Made by a program: the position numbers and the translations under genes
NCBI RefSeq assembly: GCF_021869535.1
Contig: NW_026262712.1
Span: 64,846,100 to 64,910,099 of the forward strand
Direction of reading: 5' to 3'
DNA from: Mytilus californianus
Taxonomy: Eukaryota > Mollusca > Bivalvia > Mytilida > Mytilidae
DNA length: 64,000 bases
The notes under the pieces: generated by a model
The model's database searches: none
The model's input: only the letters and a program-made list of their open reading frames with translations
What the model was told of the DNA's origin: nothing
Part shown: in pieces, positions 34,901-46,183 of the stretch
Layout: each line of letters starts with the position of its first letter
How positions within the stretch are numbered: position 1 is the stretch's first letter

Positions 34901-37021
34901 GGACTTCTCCCGGAAGGTAGTAAAATCATGCATTCTGTGAGTAGTCCGTTTGGATATACGGGATGTATAAATAAGCAGGCAAATGCGATATGAATGGTGA
35001 TTATAATTCAAATTACCACTGGTGTTTGAAGAGTTCCACGCTTCTGTACATTATAGGACCCTTGCAACAAGTCTGCCAGGGGTTCGTTGGTTGACTTCTG
35101 TCCTCATCCAATATACATGTACCTTCTATTTCAAGTGACAATTCCAATTTTCCCGTCGTTCATCCCGATCGAAACACTTTCCAGAACCTACATATTTGAT
35201 GCATTTTAAATTTTTTATCGTCCTAAGTATGCTTTTCATTTTTTGGCACTGGATATTATAGGGAAAGATCAATCATCTCAAAACACCTGTCACCGTTACG
35301 ATAAATATGAATGGTCCTAAAGAAAACTTTTCAAAGAAGAGTGTAACACATTGTAGTTATTGGATTCTTATACGTTTGTTTATTTCCGGAGCGCAATTTA
35401 TACATTACAACATTATGATAAAGTTGTATGGCTTCCTCCCCTGGATAATTCTAAAAAGCATTGAAAAAAGCGCTTAAAACAGAACATATTTGACTAAATC
35501 AAAGCGCAAAATACATGAATATTAAACCAACTAAACAAAATATTTTAGGGAGCAATCACTTCGATGACAAAGGCTCTAGCAATTGATGAAGCAAAGTATA
35601 ATGTTCGAGTAAACAGGTAGGTGAATGTTAAATAGTTGAACAAAAACTTTCTTATTTCATGACAGTCGTATAACAATCAATAATAGAAAACAGCTCTGTA
35701 TTGATATGGTCATATTTATAAATTAACTGTTTATACAATTGTTCGAAATACTAAGGATTTTCTACCATAGGAAAAGTTCTCCGAATGTCGGGTCCCAAAT
35801 GCTTTATAACTGCGTACTTGACTTGGCCTTTTATAATATTTTTTTTCGAACGTCCACTGATGAGTCTTTTAAAAAAAAAGATTTTAAGCTTGGTATCTTT
35901 GATGGATTTTTGTTTATTTTTTGCATTCTCGGTACAATTTCATTGCAGCTTTAAAGACTAGAATAACGTTTGCTTACGATTTAATGTTTGTTCATTTATT
36001 TTCGGAAGGTTTCGGTTTTATATTCATATGATATCGTTATAATAGTATTGCGTTGTAGCCTCCTTATGTCTACCTTTTCTATTTTTCAGTATATCCCCTT
36101 CCAATATATGGACTCCATTGTTTGATAGTTATTTGAAAACCTGCCCAGAATCCGAGGAAGTAAAGAAAGGTTTTGAGAATAATCAGGTAAAAATGTTATA
36201 TTGTTACGTACATTAAGTTTCTTTTATATTTATCCCAATGCTCTAATGTAAGTTTGAGTTTTGATTATCAACGCTTTGATACTATAAAACTACAAAAAGA
36301 AACTTAGAAACTTAATTATCAATGCATGGACATTTGAACTTTATTTAGATCGTGAGTTGGTTGGATAAACTACGGAGCTCTGTTGGTCTCGCACAGATAA
36401 CGAGTTGTGGTTTTTAAAGGAAAGTGCTGATGATGTAAAGTCTAGCGCTGTATATTTAAGGTCAAGCGCTGGAGATACATATATATATATAAATCAAAAT
36501 TCGAAAAATAGTAATACTATAATATATATGTACTAGTATTCAGTACAGCACCCGCAAGTAGACAACTGTATATTATAACTATATTATCGCACATTAGGGA
36601 GGCATATTATTCCACATACTTATGTAAAAAAAAAAACACGTCCAACGAGATCTTGCATTAAGTTGCGATTCGAAAACTTGAAAGATTTATAATCAGTTAT
36701 GCTTTCCGTAAATAAAGTGATGCGATCCAGAAAAAAATCACAAGAAAAAACGTAGAAGAAAGACCAACCGAAAGACAGCCAGTGCTTTTTGTCTGCTGGG
36801 TATGATTTGAGTATACCTAGAAATTTTAATCGTTGTTTTGATTTATTTATAATGATTGTCTTTTTCAGTTATTGGGACGATTTGGTACAATACAGGAAGT
36901 TGGACACGCATGTTTATTTTTAGCTGCTGACGCAACATTCTGCACAGGAATCGAAATTAATTTGAGTGCTGGTGCTGAATTAAACTATGCAAACAAAAAT
37001 ATGAGACCGACGACATCATGA
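28935..37021 (+). CDS. 17-beta-HSD14-like short-chain dehydrogenase, gene 2
   Basis: Predicted 267-residue paralogue of gene 1, same role expected. Exons: 28935-29019, 29178-29216, 30595-30692, 30940-31006, 33763-33854, 34082-34186, 35549-35616, 36090-36186, 36869-37021. Exons 1-8 have exactly the lengths and phases of gene 1; only the last exon is shorter (51 codons including stop, versus 60). Motifs: TGGSRGIG 14-21, catalytic N118, S145, Y158, K162 (YCATK). NNAG is changed to NNVG at 92-95, and the PG position is PS as in gene 1 (SPSNIWTP). Exon 5 starts HPPPHPIDE, closer to vertebrate HSD17B14 than gene 1. The gene lies 6 kb downstream in the same orientation, so it arose by tandem duplication. 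AATAAA at 37212. Confidence 0.93.
29473..29852. mobile_element. Palindromic AGATATCT-rich foldback element
   Basis: 380 bp with inverted ends CTATGGCAAGCCGTTTTACT and AGTAAAACGGCTTGCCATAG. The inside is made of about 15 units of roughly 18-21 bp centred on the palindrome AGATATCTTATAA, so the whole element can fold on itself at many registers. TGTG flanks both sides, although the left flank is a TG-rich run. The 88- and 131-codon frames (RYLINY repeats) are this satellite. It lies in SDR gene 2 intron 2. Confidence 0.82.
31376..31481. mobile_element. Small palindromic element
   Basis: Inverted arms of about 42 bp: CAGGAGTCGGTTTAACAAAA ... GATTGATCG and CGATCAATCTTGATCG ... CTGACTCCTG, with a loop of about 22 bp. 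It lies in SDR gene 2 intron 4. No target duplication seen. Confidence 0.7.
31690..33700. repeat. Dispersed repeat family C, long copy (interrupted)
   Basis: Sequence on both sides of the element at 31729-33080 (ACATACTTTTGG... and ...GTAAAATATCATC, GCTTTGTGACAAAAAAGA, TTTGGCCCTTGTAAATC, AGAAATGTTTGAATACT, AGGCAGAAGATACCAA) matches the reverse complement of 38180-38830. The 79-codon minus-strand frame at 33299 is this repeat. Confidence 0.75.
31729..33080. mobile_element. 1.35-kb TIR element with repeated GTCCACTACGAAAC motif
   Basis: Inverted ends TGGGCGTTTTTCAATAAAA and TTTTATTGAAAAACGCCCA, each flanked by TA. The related family C copy at 38800-38830 (reverse) reads through the site without the insert, confirming the borders and a TA target duplication as used by Tc1/mariner-type elements. 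Inside, the 14-base motif or one-mismatch versions occur at 32117, 32300, 32457, 32472, 32638, 32657, 32677 and 32893 on the plus strand and 32503 and 32875 on the minus strand. There is a worn copy at 32701. No transposase frame. Confidence 0.85.
34207..34804. mobile_element. ~600-bp inverted-repeat element in SDR gene 2 intron 6
   Basis: Ends TGTAGAGTG ... CCATATTCGCC and GGCGAATATGCGCC ... CACTCTACA are inverted. An internal copy GGGACACATTTTCGCCGC lies at about 34419, with GGCGAAAATGTGTCC at 34762 as its inverse. No clear target duplication. Confidence 0.65.
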
Positions 37022-38180
37022 AACCGTTCCTTATTTATATAGTGTGCTGTATACTCATAAAAAAATTATGCAATATGTTTTCTGAAAGGATAGTAGTACA
37101 TATATATGAGAAGCTTACTTTTAAAACATATTGAATATGAGTTTATAATAGGAATATATCTGCTTATGATTCAAACATTCATATCTACATTTGTATTTTA
37201 AAAAAAAGATGAATAAAGTATGGCATCACATAAGAAAAGGACAACCAACGGAAAATGCTAAAATGATCGATCATGGGGAGGCTTGTAACACATTTTTACT
37301 CATAATAACTTTTCAACACAATAATGAAAATAACATTATATACATTTGGTGTATCTGAAGCGCTTTTCTGTATTTACTTTCGTCAGGGAACGCTTGAATC
37401 CAAAATATTGAAAGCAGGGATGTATAAATACTTTACGAGCAACATGACCAAAAAGGACCTTGAAACAAAAGTCAAAACAGTCTATGGATAACTTTGGCAG
37501 AGGGAGTTGGAACCTTCATTATTGCCACCTATTTTAAGTTCAAAATTCTAAGATTTGTCCATCTGTTGTGCAGTAAGAAATATTAATGCAAGGGAGTTTA
37601 TTATACAGGATATCTCTCTAGAGATTTGTACAAATTTAAATGTATGGTATTAATTGGCAAAATTTCTTATTATTCGTCCATCTAGACATTAATTTGTTTT
37701 TTTTTTTTTTCGTTCAGATGAGAACTTATATGAAATTGAAGCAAACAGAAGGGTGATTTTTAAACATTTGGGTTCCTGATGAAGGTAAATCCAGAAAAGA
37801 GCTTTGGACGAATGAAATTTATAAAATGTTGTTTTCAGTTTTTGGCATTTAGAAGTTATTTGCAAGAATTTATGGTACTAAAAAAATGGAAAACAGTGGT
37901 TTTCTTTCGTTCATTCCTTAGCATGCATCATTGAATGAATGGTACTTTTGATAATTTTTTTAAGCTGAATCGATTTGATATTCTTAAAGAATGAGAACTC
38001 ATTGTCTGGCGTAACAAATTATAAGCCTGGTATGTTTGATGAGTTTTTTTTTAAATCTGGATCGAAACAACTACTGGTCTTCTCAGGTGTCACAAGCCCT
38101 GTAGTCCACACTTTATGTTGACATGATATGTCATTGATATGGTCATTTTATGTAATTTTTCTGTTTATAAAATGCTGTAT
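37022..38180. other. 3' flank of SDR gene 2
   Basis: Probable 3' UTR to about 37235 (AATAAA at 37212-37217), then AT-rich sequence without recognised exons or repeats. Confidence 0.5.
37212..37217 (+). promoter_or_regulatory. Polyadenylation signal, SDR gene 2
   Basis: AATAAA about 190 bases after the stop, in an A-rich context. Confidence 0.55.
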
Positions 38181-38850
38181 TATTAGGTAAACATATGACG
38201 ACGGATATGCTCCATTTGTCGTAAACACAATCCGTCCTCTTACTTCGAATGTGACATCAGCAAATGAGACATGTTGCCGAACTTTTTCTTACATTAGCAA
38301 CACGACAGGTGCAACATGTGAAACATGATCTGATTAGCCTTCCGTAGCACCTGGGATCACTCAGTCTTTAGTTTTCTATGTTGATTTTTGTATACTGTAG
38401 TTTGTCTTTTGTTCGTATTTCGTTTTTTGCCATGACGTTATCAGTTTGACTTTAACTTTAACACTCAAAGTGTCTGTGCTCGTTTAGAAACGTTTGAATA
38501 CTGCATATTCTATGTACTATGAGAGACAATCGGAAGATACCAAAGAGTTGGAATATTCTTTTGGTATCTTCCGATTGTCTCTTATAGTAAAGAGAATATA
38601 CAGTATTTAAACGTTTCTAAACGGGCACTGACACTTTGTAAAGGAAAAGAACGATAACTCCTATCAAACGTTCTGTTCGTCAATATCTCTGCCCTTAGAC
38701 GTGGTGCAAGGGCCAAAATTTCTTCCAATAGAAGGTTTTCAAAGCTCTTTTTTGCCACAAAGCCGTCATGGTTGATATTTTACATGATACGTATTATGTG
38801 TACTAGTATATACTTATAGTTTCCTGCCAAAAGTATGTTTAAAATATAAC
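38180..38850 (-). repeat. Dispersed repeat family C copy ending in a palindrome
   Basis: Reverse complement of the family C copy around 31690-33700. Within it, about 38466-38640 is a near-perfect inverted repeat: AGTGTCTGTGCTCGTTTAGA ... GAGACAATCGGAAGATACCA facing its own mirror, loop near 38555. The element is thus present head to head here. Confidence 0.75.
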
Positions 38851-39035
38851 TATATGTAATAAACATGTACAAATGTATACATATAGAGAAATTTTACCTG
38901 GAATACGTTTCATGGACTGTATGAGGGGACCACTATGAAAAATTTGAATATGTAAACGAAGGAAATGTCTTCATTAACAAAACAAATTAAGCATAATTTT
39001 TTATGAAAGTGTGAAACAAATGCAAACATTTTGGA

Positions 39036-40331
39036 GTTTTTTTCTGGTAAGGGGACGACCATTTGATATTCTGGGGGGGCAGGAGGATTTTGAAAATAAA
39101 TAACTCAGCCTTGATAATCACAAAAATAAATGGTTTGTTCTGTGGTAGTTTGAAAATAAATGACCTGACTTGCAATGTATTGAAAATAAATAACTCAGCA
39201 GGTCTAATCGAAAGTATGAGATGGCACCAGATTCTCAGTCATAAATTAATCTTTTTTCCAAAAAAAAAATCGGGAAACACTTCCCATATCTTTTAATAAT
39301 AAAAGTATAAATATTATTTAAATATACTTGAAATGTCAGAAAATTGGTTTCATTTAACTTGAGGTTAATTGTCTCAGGAACACTTACCTCACTTTTATTA
39401 AATCAGGGCCGTAACTACATTGAGACAAATGCCTCATGTAGGAAATTTCAAAACCAAACGCTTGTCTCCATATCAAATTGTGTTCACCGTGAGTGCCTTG
39501 CAAGAAGCAAGTTCTGTTCTCCCTCAGACGTAGCCCCTGATTTTTCGGGATCAATATTTCTTATTTATTTGTCTTTTGTTCATTGATTGCCCTTCTGTAT
39601 TCTGTTAGTGTTGCATTCATTTTGTAATTTAGTAATTTTATTATTAACTTGATCATGAGTTTAAAAAAACACAGCAGCCACAGACTTAACTATGTGAATT
39701 ACATTTTTGCTTTTAATATCATGCATATTTGTCTTTTGATGTTGTTCCTAGAAACTTAAGTCTTACACTGAATCTATAACGTGATTTTGCTTTGAGACCA
39801 AAATATTGTCATAAAATTATTAAAACAGAACTTGCATTTTCAGTTTAAGAAAGGGTCTGGGGAACACCCAGAAGGCATGATTTTGCATCATTTGTTCTAT
39901 AGCTTCTTGGGCCTTCAACGTTTCAAAAACCCTTCAAAAAAAAATTTTGCCTCGCTCCGCTGATTAAATGGTACATAATGACTTGACTATACATGAATTA
40001 TTTATAATAAACAAATAATTTAAAAATTGTATGTTTTCGAATATTATAAATATAGTTGTGAAAATAAATAATCAGTCCCTTGCTTTCATGAAAATGAAAA
40101 ATCTTGCTTCAATAGTGCAGAAAATAGATAATCTGTCCTCTTAGTTTACAAAAATAAATAACCGATCCACAACAAATCCTCCTGCCCCCCCCCCCCCCCC
40201 CCCCCCAGAATATCAAATGGTCGTCCCCTAATGGGTCGATTTGGAAAATTACAAGACATCGGTCGGGCATGTCTATATCAGTGAGTGGTGGCGCGGAACT
40301 TGGATACGGCAACAAAAGCATGAAACAATAA
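39036..40331 (+). pseudogene. Relic of a third HSD17B14-like SDR (last exon), split by a TIR element
   Basis: After the element at 39051-40228 the sequence from 40229 reads (V)MGRFGKLQDIGRACL, aligning with [16 protein letters not shown] of gene 2 exon 9. About 47-50 bp are then missing (the [11 protein letters not shown] part) with a frame change, followed by VSGGAELGYGNKSMKQ and TAA at 40329-40331, with AATAAA overlapping. The left part of the exon border (TTTTTTTCTGG, acceptor AG lost) sits at 39036-39047. GGAELGYG is closer to vertebrate HSD17B14 than the [16 protein letters not shown] of the two intact genes, so this may come from an older or different family member. No other exons of this copy were found between 37.2 and 39.0 kb. 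Confidence 0.82.
39051..40228. mobile_element. 1.18-kb TIR element with TAA target duplication
   Basis: Inverted ends GGGGACGACCATTTGATATT and AATATCAAATGGTCGTCCCC are followed inward by G or C runs and repeated GAAAATAAATAA units. It is flanked by TAA at 39048-39050 and 40229-40231. A TWA duplication suggests the PIF/Harbinger type. No transposase: the 80-codon frame at 39344 has no recognisable motif. Smaller relatives lie at 25453 and 25779. Confidence 0.85.
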
Positions 40332-41829
40332 ATCGTTTAACATGTATTGATTTTTGTGTATTTAAGTAATGAAAAAAATTGCAATCGCAAGAAAATGTAA
40401 TTGAAGTGGGATCGAAGAAGCAACATTAAAATGTATTTGTAAGATTTGTGTTTATTCACATGCATTTGACCTTCTGAACCTAGATTGTGAAATAAGAATA
40501 CTTTATATATTTACAATTTTTCATATACCGCTGAAATAAAAAATACTTATGAAAAAGCCATTTGATTCATATATATACATATCATCTTCATATTACAAGT
40601 TACAATCTTACACTGAATGATTCACTTCCATTGCTTCTGTCGAATCTGTTCATTGGGTTAAAAATTAATAAGCAAACTTTTCTCCGTTCCTTAATCTCTA
40701 AACCGTTTTTTTTTTAAATATTACTCCTTTTTTTTTCTTTTTTTTTGTGGGGGGGGGGGGGGGATTAAGGGGGGGATGGACTTTTAATAAAACTGAAAGT
40801 TTGTCTTAGTCATTCACAGTTCATACAACAATTGACATGTCCGTTATTGTCACAACCGATGACTTCATCGTAATTTTGAAATTCGATCATGAAAAAAATA
40901 TTTTTCCTTGCTTTAAGTTCTTTCCCAAAGATAAAAATATGCGAGACATTAACACTGCTGCTAATGATTTTTTTTCAAATTAGCAGTCTTAACTTAATCT
41001 TATTTCTTTCTTTTTGGTGTTTGAAGTTAGTCAATAACAAATATTATTTTAAATATTTATTCTAGCTGAATATAAATGATATTCTGTATTGATTTCGAGA
41101 AGAAAGTCAATTAAAAAAACAATACTATGGTTCCAATTATGTTTACTTAAGTATACAGTGCAGACTGATTATAGAGTTTTTTTCGTTAAATATTAAGAAA
41201 TGCAACACATCATTCATATAACTATATTTCGTTCTTTATTAATTTATCAATTTGATCTAGAGGAATGACTTTTAAAATTTTAGTGTATTTCGCTACTTGT
41301 ACAGGTATAGTACATTTTTCATAAATCAAATACAGTCGAGAATTGAAATTACTTGTGAAATTATATATATATTATGTTATGCGGTCATATAGACAAAATG
41401 GAAGACGCCAACCAAGGGACACAAACAACTTGTATATAAATGATATATATATATAAAAAAACGGAAAACACAATGTTCAAAATAAAAATACAAATAAATA
41501 CAGTACAACACGAACTCTACAGAGTTAATACAGTGCTTCTTCTTGCATATCTTGAATATGTAAGTTACGTGTTCATAGTAAAGAAATTTTAACGCATGCG
41601 ATTACGAATTAAATTACAACAGATTTTGCTTAACCTAGTGTTTCAACTTCTTCAGGCAAAATTGACCATGGACAATTTTTGTTGTTTTCTTAGTCTTCAT
41701 TTGGGTTTTATTCTCTCAAATGCTCTGTGTATTTAGCTGTCAAACTTTTGTTCACTAGCGTTTCTGTTGACAGTTTTCAGTTGTCGTGAGCACGGAAATA
41801 ATATCACTATTTTAACATCAGTACGTTTA
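40332..41829. other. Intergenic stretch, simple sequence only
   Basis: T/G homopolymer block at about 40715-40790 and an AT-dinucleotide area near 41360-41460. No exon or named repeat recognised. Confidence 0.5.
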
Positions 41830-43138
41830 AAGAGCACTGGTGTTAAACTGATAATCCCAATATTGCACTATAATTGTCTAAGCGCTAAGAAAATTAACGT
41901 CGAAAAATTCGGGAATGATAATCGTAACTCGCAAAAATGATAATCGTAATTTCGGTATTCATAAATAAGAAGATAATCGTAACTGGATAGTGTTTGATTG
42001 GTATTGACACGAAAAACGTCTATCTAATAGCATATGATGAAAATATGGTGATGAATTAATCACGAAAACGTTCCCACATCTTATGACATTTGTTTTTGTG
42101 CATATATGATTAACAGTTCTAATGTAAACAGCTACATACTAGTATATATCATAAAATTGGAAGGGGGGAACAGCTTCAATAAATTTGTAAATGGGGAAAC
42201 ACGAACTATGTTAAAATACTGAAAACTCCAGGAACTAGGACCGTCACAAAATATGGGAGAAAATTTAAAAAAAAATGTCATCATGATCTCTTCATGTTTA
42301 GAGTTAAAAAGAAATATTGTTTGGTATTCTATTTAAATACGGACTTGAAAATAAATGTCACACCTTTTTGAGTGTGTACAAAGTTGTGTAGCCCATAAAT
42401 ACTATAAAAGTGCTTAGCTACTTCATGACCGTCACTGACATTTCGATATCTCAGAAAATAACTATAAATTTTAACAACACCAATTTAGTTTGGCATTCTA
42501 ATAATATGACATCCTTAAAACGTTTAATGATAATATAAGAGTAGAGAAAAGTTGGAATGCTTTGTGTGTTATGGAGTTAAGCACATGGTGATGTGGAGTT
42601 CATTGGCAAACATGGATTTGTGTTCTTTAATAGTTTGGCCAAAAGCCCGAAGATCAAGAAATCAAATTGATGTGGCCTTAAATTACCTTACAAGCTATAT
42701 TTATTCAAAGAATGACTGCAACTTTAAGAAATCATAGCGCATATTCCGCCATATCAGAAACAAACTGATTCAAGAAATCATAAATACTTGGTATATCAAA
42801 AATATGCTGCATACATATGCATGGAAGTTATTGTAGAGAAAAAATATTGAAGGTAACAAAGAACATTTTTGTACTTGCATAATTACCATAAACGTAGTAC
42901 TTTTCTATCAAATGAAAACAAAAATTAGCCTTTCATAATTGTCATGCATTTTTCTGAAGCACAAAATATTTGTTTGATTATCTATTAAAGTCTTTGTAAT
43001 TAAACCAGTTTCGACCGTGATGATCTACATATTATGCCTACTAAAGACCAATACACATATATATATATAATATATATTTGTGGTTTTTTTTTCAGTCCTT
43101 CAAATGCTTCGCAAGACTATACGCGCCATTTAGTTAAG

Positions 43139-43333
43139 GCTAATAAAAACAATAAACACAAAGAACAATAAACACAAGGAACAATAAACACAAGTAACAA
43201 TAAACACAAGGAACAATAAACGCAAGTAACAATAAATACAAATAACAATAAACACAAGGAACAATAAACGCAAGGAACAATAAACACAAGTAACAATAAA
43301 CACAAGTAACAATAAACAATAGTAACAATAAAC
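43139..43333. repeat. 16-bp minisatellite inside the 2.9-kb element
   Basis: About 12 copies of AACAATAAACACAAGG/T. The minus-strand frames of 60-62 codons (VFIVTCVYC repeats) are artefacts of this array. Confidence 0.93.
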
Positions 43334-43661
43334 TGGTAACTATTCTAGATCCTTTACCATCCGCCTTGTTTAAAGAAACGTCCTAAAACAATTTTAATTT
43401 TTAAAATCATATAAAATATCAGTGTAAACCAGAACAAAAGTGAATTCACTTGAAAAATATGAACAGCTGTTTTAACCGGGAAACATTTCACTCCAAAATT
43501 AAACTATATGTATTTCTTTTGAAATATAAGGAAAAGGGCAAAATGAAAACTCATATCCACCAATCAAAGTATCAACTGTTAAATCCAATAATGCAGTTAA
43601 GTAACTGATGGAAAATTTTGTTCATTTCTCGCAGAAATTTAATATAAACGTTCAGTTTATA

Positions 43662-43682
43662 GCACCCCCCCCCCCCCCCCCA
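43662..43682. repeat. Poly-C tract
   Basis: Uninterrupted C run inside the 2.9-kb element. Confidence 0.85.
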
Positions 43683-44727
43683 TTTCCCTTTTACATAATT
43701 TGTGGACCCATCCCCGAATATAAACAACAGGGAACTCAAAACTGACAGCGATCTTATGATCAATGAGGTCTGTATAAGGCACGGAGGAAGGGGTGGTGTC
43801 ACTTCTGGCGTGCTGCTGAAATTTATAAAAAATATCCCCTTTCATATATTGCCGAAGACCAAAAATCTGATCTATGTTATAACTTATATATTTATATAGG
43901 AAGTAGCCCACAGCCACCCCGTGGTATAGGGAATATTGAGATAGGGGAGGTTAACTTGCCCTTTTTATTGATTTAAAAGTCGATTGGATATATGCAATAT
44001 TTGAGGCAAAACATATGGCATATTGAAATTTGGTATACGGGACTTTCATTTGAAAGGATTGCACTTTTGGGATATGGGATAATGCTAATACCCCCCCTTT
44101 CCCCACTTCCAAAAAAAATCCTAAACGCGAAAACAACATTGAAACTTTGAAAGAATTTAAATTATCTATTTACCACAAAAACTGACTCGTCAGCTGCTTC
44201 ATTTTCATATCTTTAACAGGTTCATGTTTATATAAAAAGGTTATGCATATTGTTGTCAGTTATAAATCGAGATATATATACATGTAAGTAAATTTGTCCT
44301 AAATATTAACCTGTAAGTTGCTTCATTATTTTTTATTTTGCGCGTTAATGTCATCGTTTAACTGGACATTGCCGTTTTTACACACAAAATACCATTGACA
44401 AGCTGGAAGACACATTTATTATTTTTCAGTTACTATTATCCCATAAAGAAATTACGATTATCAAACAAGAAAAATGCCATCGAATTACGATTATCATCCC
44501 GAATTTTTCGACGGCAATTTTCTAAGTGCTTAGACAAGTATAGTGCACCGTTACGATTCAAATATGATGTAATGGTATAGAAAAACCTTGCAGCTGAGTA
44601 ACTCTTGACAACAAAGGGCTACATTTGAGAAAAATGACTGACTGAAAGATTTTACCTATTTCTGCCGTCGCCATATTGGGATCGTCGTAATTCCAGTTAC
44701 GATTATCAGTTTAACACCAGTGAAGAG

Positions 44728-46183
44728 GAACATGTCCAGACATACACGGACTTCTCAAAACTGTTTACATTAAAATCGGTTCTGGCCAGTTAAATTATTT
44801 TGTCGAACCACATGCTAATTGTAATTTCCCGTCATATTCATTCGTCATTTTCAAGTAAAGAGACACATATTCTACTACTACAATATTTATGCACGAGGTA
44901 GTGTAACGTTCAAAGTTAACTATCTTAAGTGAATGCATATTGTAATTATAATGGGATGATGTGGAAGAAGCAACTTATGGATATGATGCAATTGTCGTTA
45001 CCACAATTCTGTCCTCTTTTCCTTGATCGTGACATCACCGAACGACACTTGTTCTTGCCTGACCAGGAACTGTAATTCCTTCTGGATCATCTGAGTTTTC
45101 TATCGGTTTTTTTATGAGGTTCATGTTATTCTCTATTTTTCTATGTTTTAATGAACTTTTTAGTCTTTTCGTCGTCCTTCGTTTTTTGCCAGTTTTTATT
45201 TGACTTGAGAGTTTTGAACGTCCTCTGTTTTCTTCCGCTTTTTGTTTTGTATCTTCTGAGTCGTAAACATACAGTATTATTTAAAATTTAACACGCGCAC
45301 ACAACTACCAAAAACATTAAAAACCTAGAAATGAATGTAGCGACTTTAGAATGTGTCAACAACCGTGTCAGTGACAATTTAACTATTACGAGTTTTCATT
45401 GCACATTTCAAAAGATTCAGTGGTATCAGTTATTTGCAGTAGCAAGACCAGTACTTCTACTACTGAAATGGTGATAGTGGCTCATAGACGAAACGTCCAC
45501 TAGCAGTTGAATTGACCCAATGATTGTTAATTACAAATTTGTAATTTTTTTTTAAAAGTTTTGAGACATCCTTCAGCATATATTATCGGTATATTTGTTA
45601 AATTAATACATCGTGCCATGAACGTAATTTGACACTGCACAAAAAGCCTGCACAAAATGTTCCCACTTCTTGAATTTTCTCGGTTTTGTTTTTAAAATTG
45701 ACTATTTCCAATAGAGGACGTTAGTTCATTGCATTTAATTTATGGTTTCTTTAATTTGTCTTGTGGATTTTTATTGCCTTTAGTTTTAAAAATTTGAGTA
45801 AATATTTTCTTTCAATATCAAGTGGGTCTCATTGGGGTCTAAGCGTGATGCGGTATTGGCCGATTTTTTGTAAGCGTGACACGTGAAAGTCAAATCATTT
45901 TGCGTAAAAACGGGAAACGAAGTCGGGCGGGACACGTGAAATTACAAGCGCTATTATTACAATGATAAGCGAGATACGGGATTCTTACAAAACAATAAGC
46001 AGGATCTGGGATCAGACCCCCTATCAATAATGCTTTATATGATTGACAAAAAAGAAATAAACAGTCATGGGCCAAATGATGGAATTGAAATGCGGTCCAA
46101 GGTCGTTTGACTTAAGACACTTATGTACAATTTATAAATGGTACTTTGATCAATGATTAACCACATGTACATTTTCTTAACAG
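44728..46183. other. Region upstream of the lectin exons
   Basis: About 45000-45250 is a reverse family C fragment (CGTCCTTCGTTTTTTGCCAG). A 47-codon frame at 45331-45474 contains ECVNNRVSDN and SFHCTFQ and might be a worn upstream exon. The lectin's signal-peptide exon should lie here or further left, but I could not identify it. Confidence 0.45.

Larger units (their letters stand above)
41835..44722. mobile_element. 2.9-kb inverted-repeat element with AAGAG duplication
   Basis: Ends CACTGGTGTTAAACTGATAA and TTATCAGTTTAACACCAGTG are inverted, flanked by AAGAG at 41830-41834 and 44723-44727. Inverted similarity continues for over 100 bp (ACTATA.TTGTCTAAGC, TCGAAAAATTCGGGA). GATAATCGTAA occurs three times near the left end (41917, 41939, 41972) and three times inverted near the right end (44452, 44485, 44697). 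The left arm lacks about 150 bp present in the right arm. No transposase frame. CACTG ends with a 5-bp duplication are compatible with Transib or a CMC-type element; this is not decided. Confidence 0.82.

Noticed and set aside
39344-39586. 80-codon frame as a Harbinger-type transposase remnant
   Set aside because: No catalytic or DNA-binding motif is visible and the element is too short. It is probably chance.
43117-43328. Three minus-strand frames rich in V/Y/C that look like membrane segments
   Set aside because: They come from the 16-bp AACAATAAACACAAGG array.
45111-45210. ATG-AGG-TTC frame with hydrophobic leader as the lectin signal peptide
   Set aside because: This sequence belongs to dispersed repeat family C, also found at 33350 and 38400, and has no donor in the right phase.
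46153-46183. Met codons upstream of the lectin exon (MINHMYIFLTAF) as start with signal peptide
   Set aside because: TTTTCTTAACAG just before 46184 is a good splice acceptor, and the predicted leader is short and ends without a clear cleavage site. It is kept only as an alternative if transcripts show no upstream exon.
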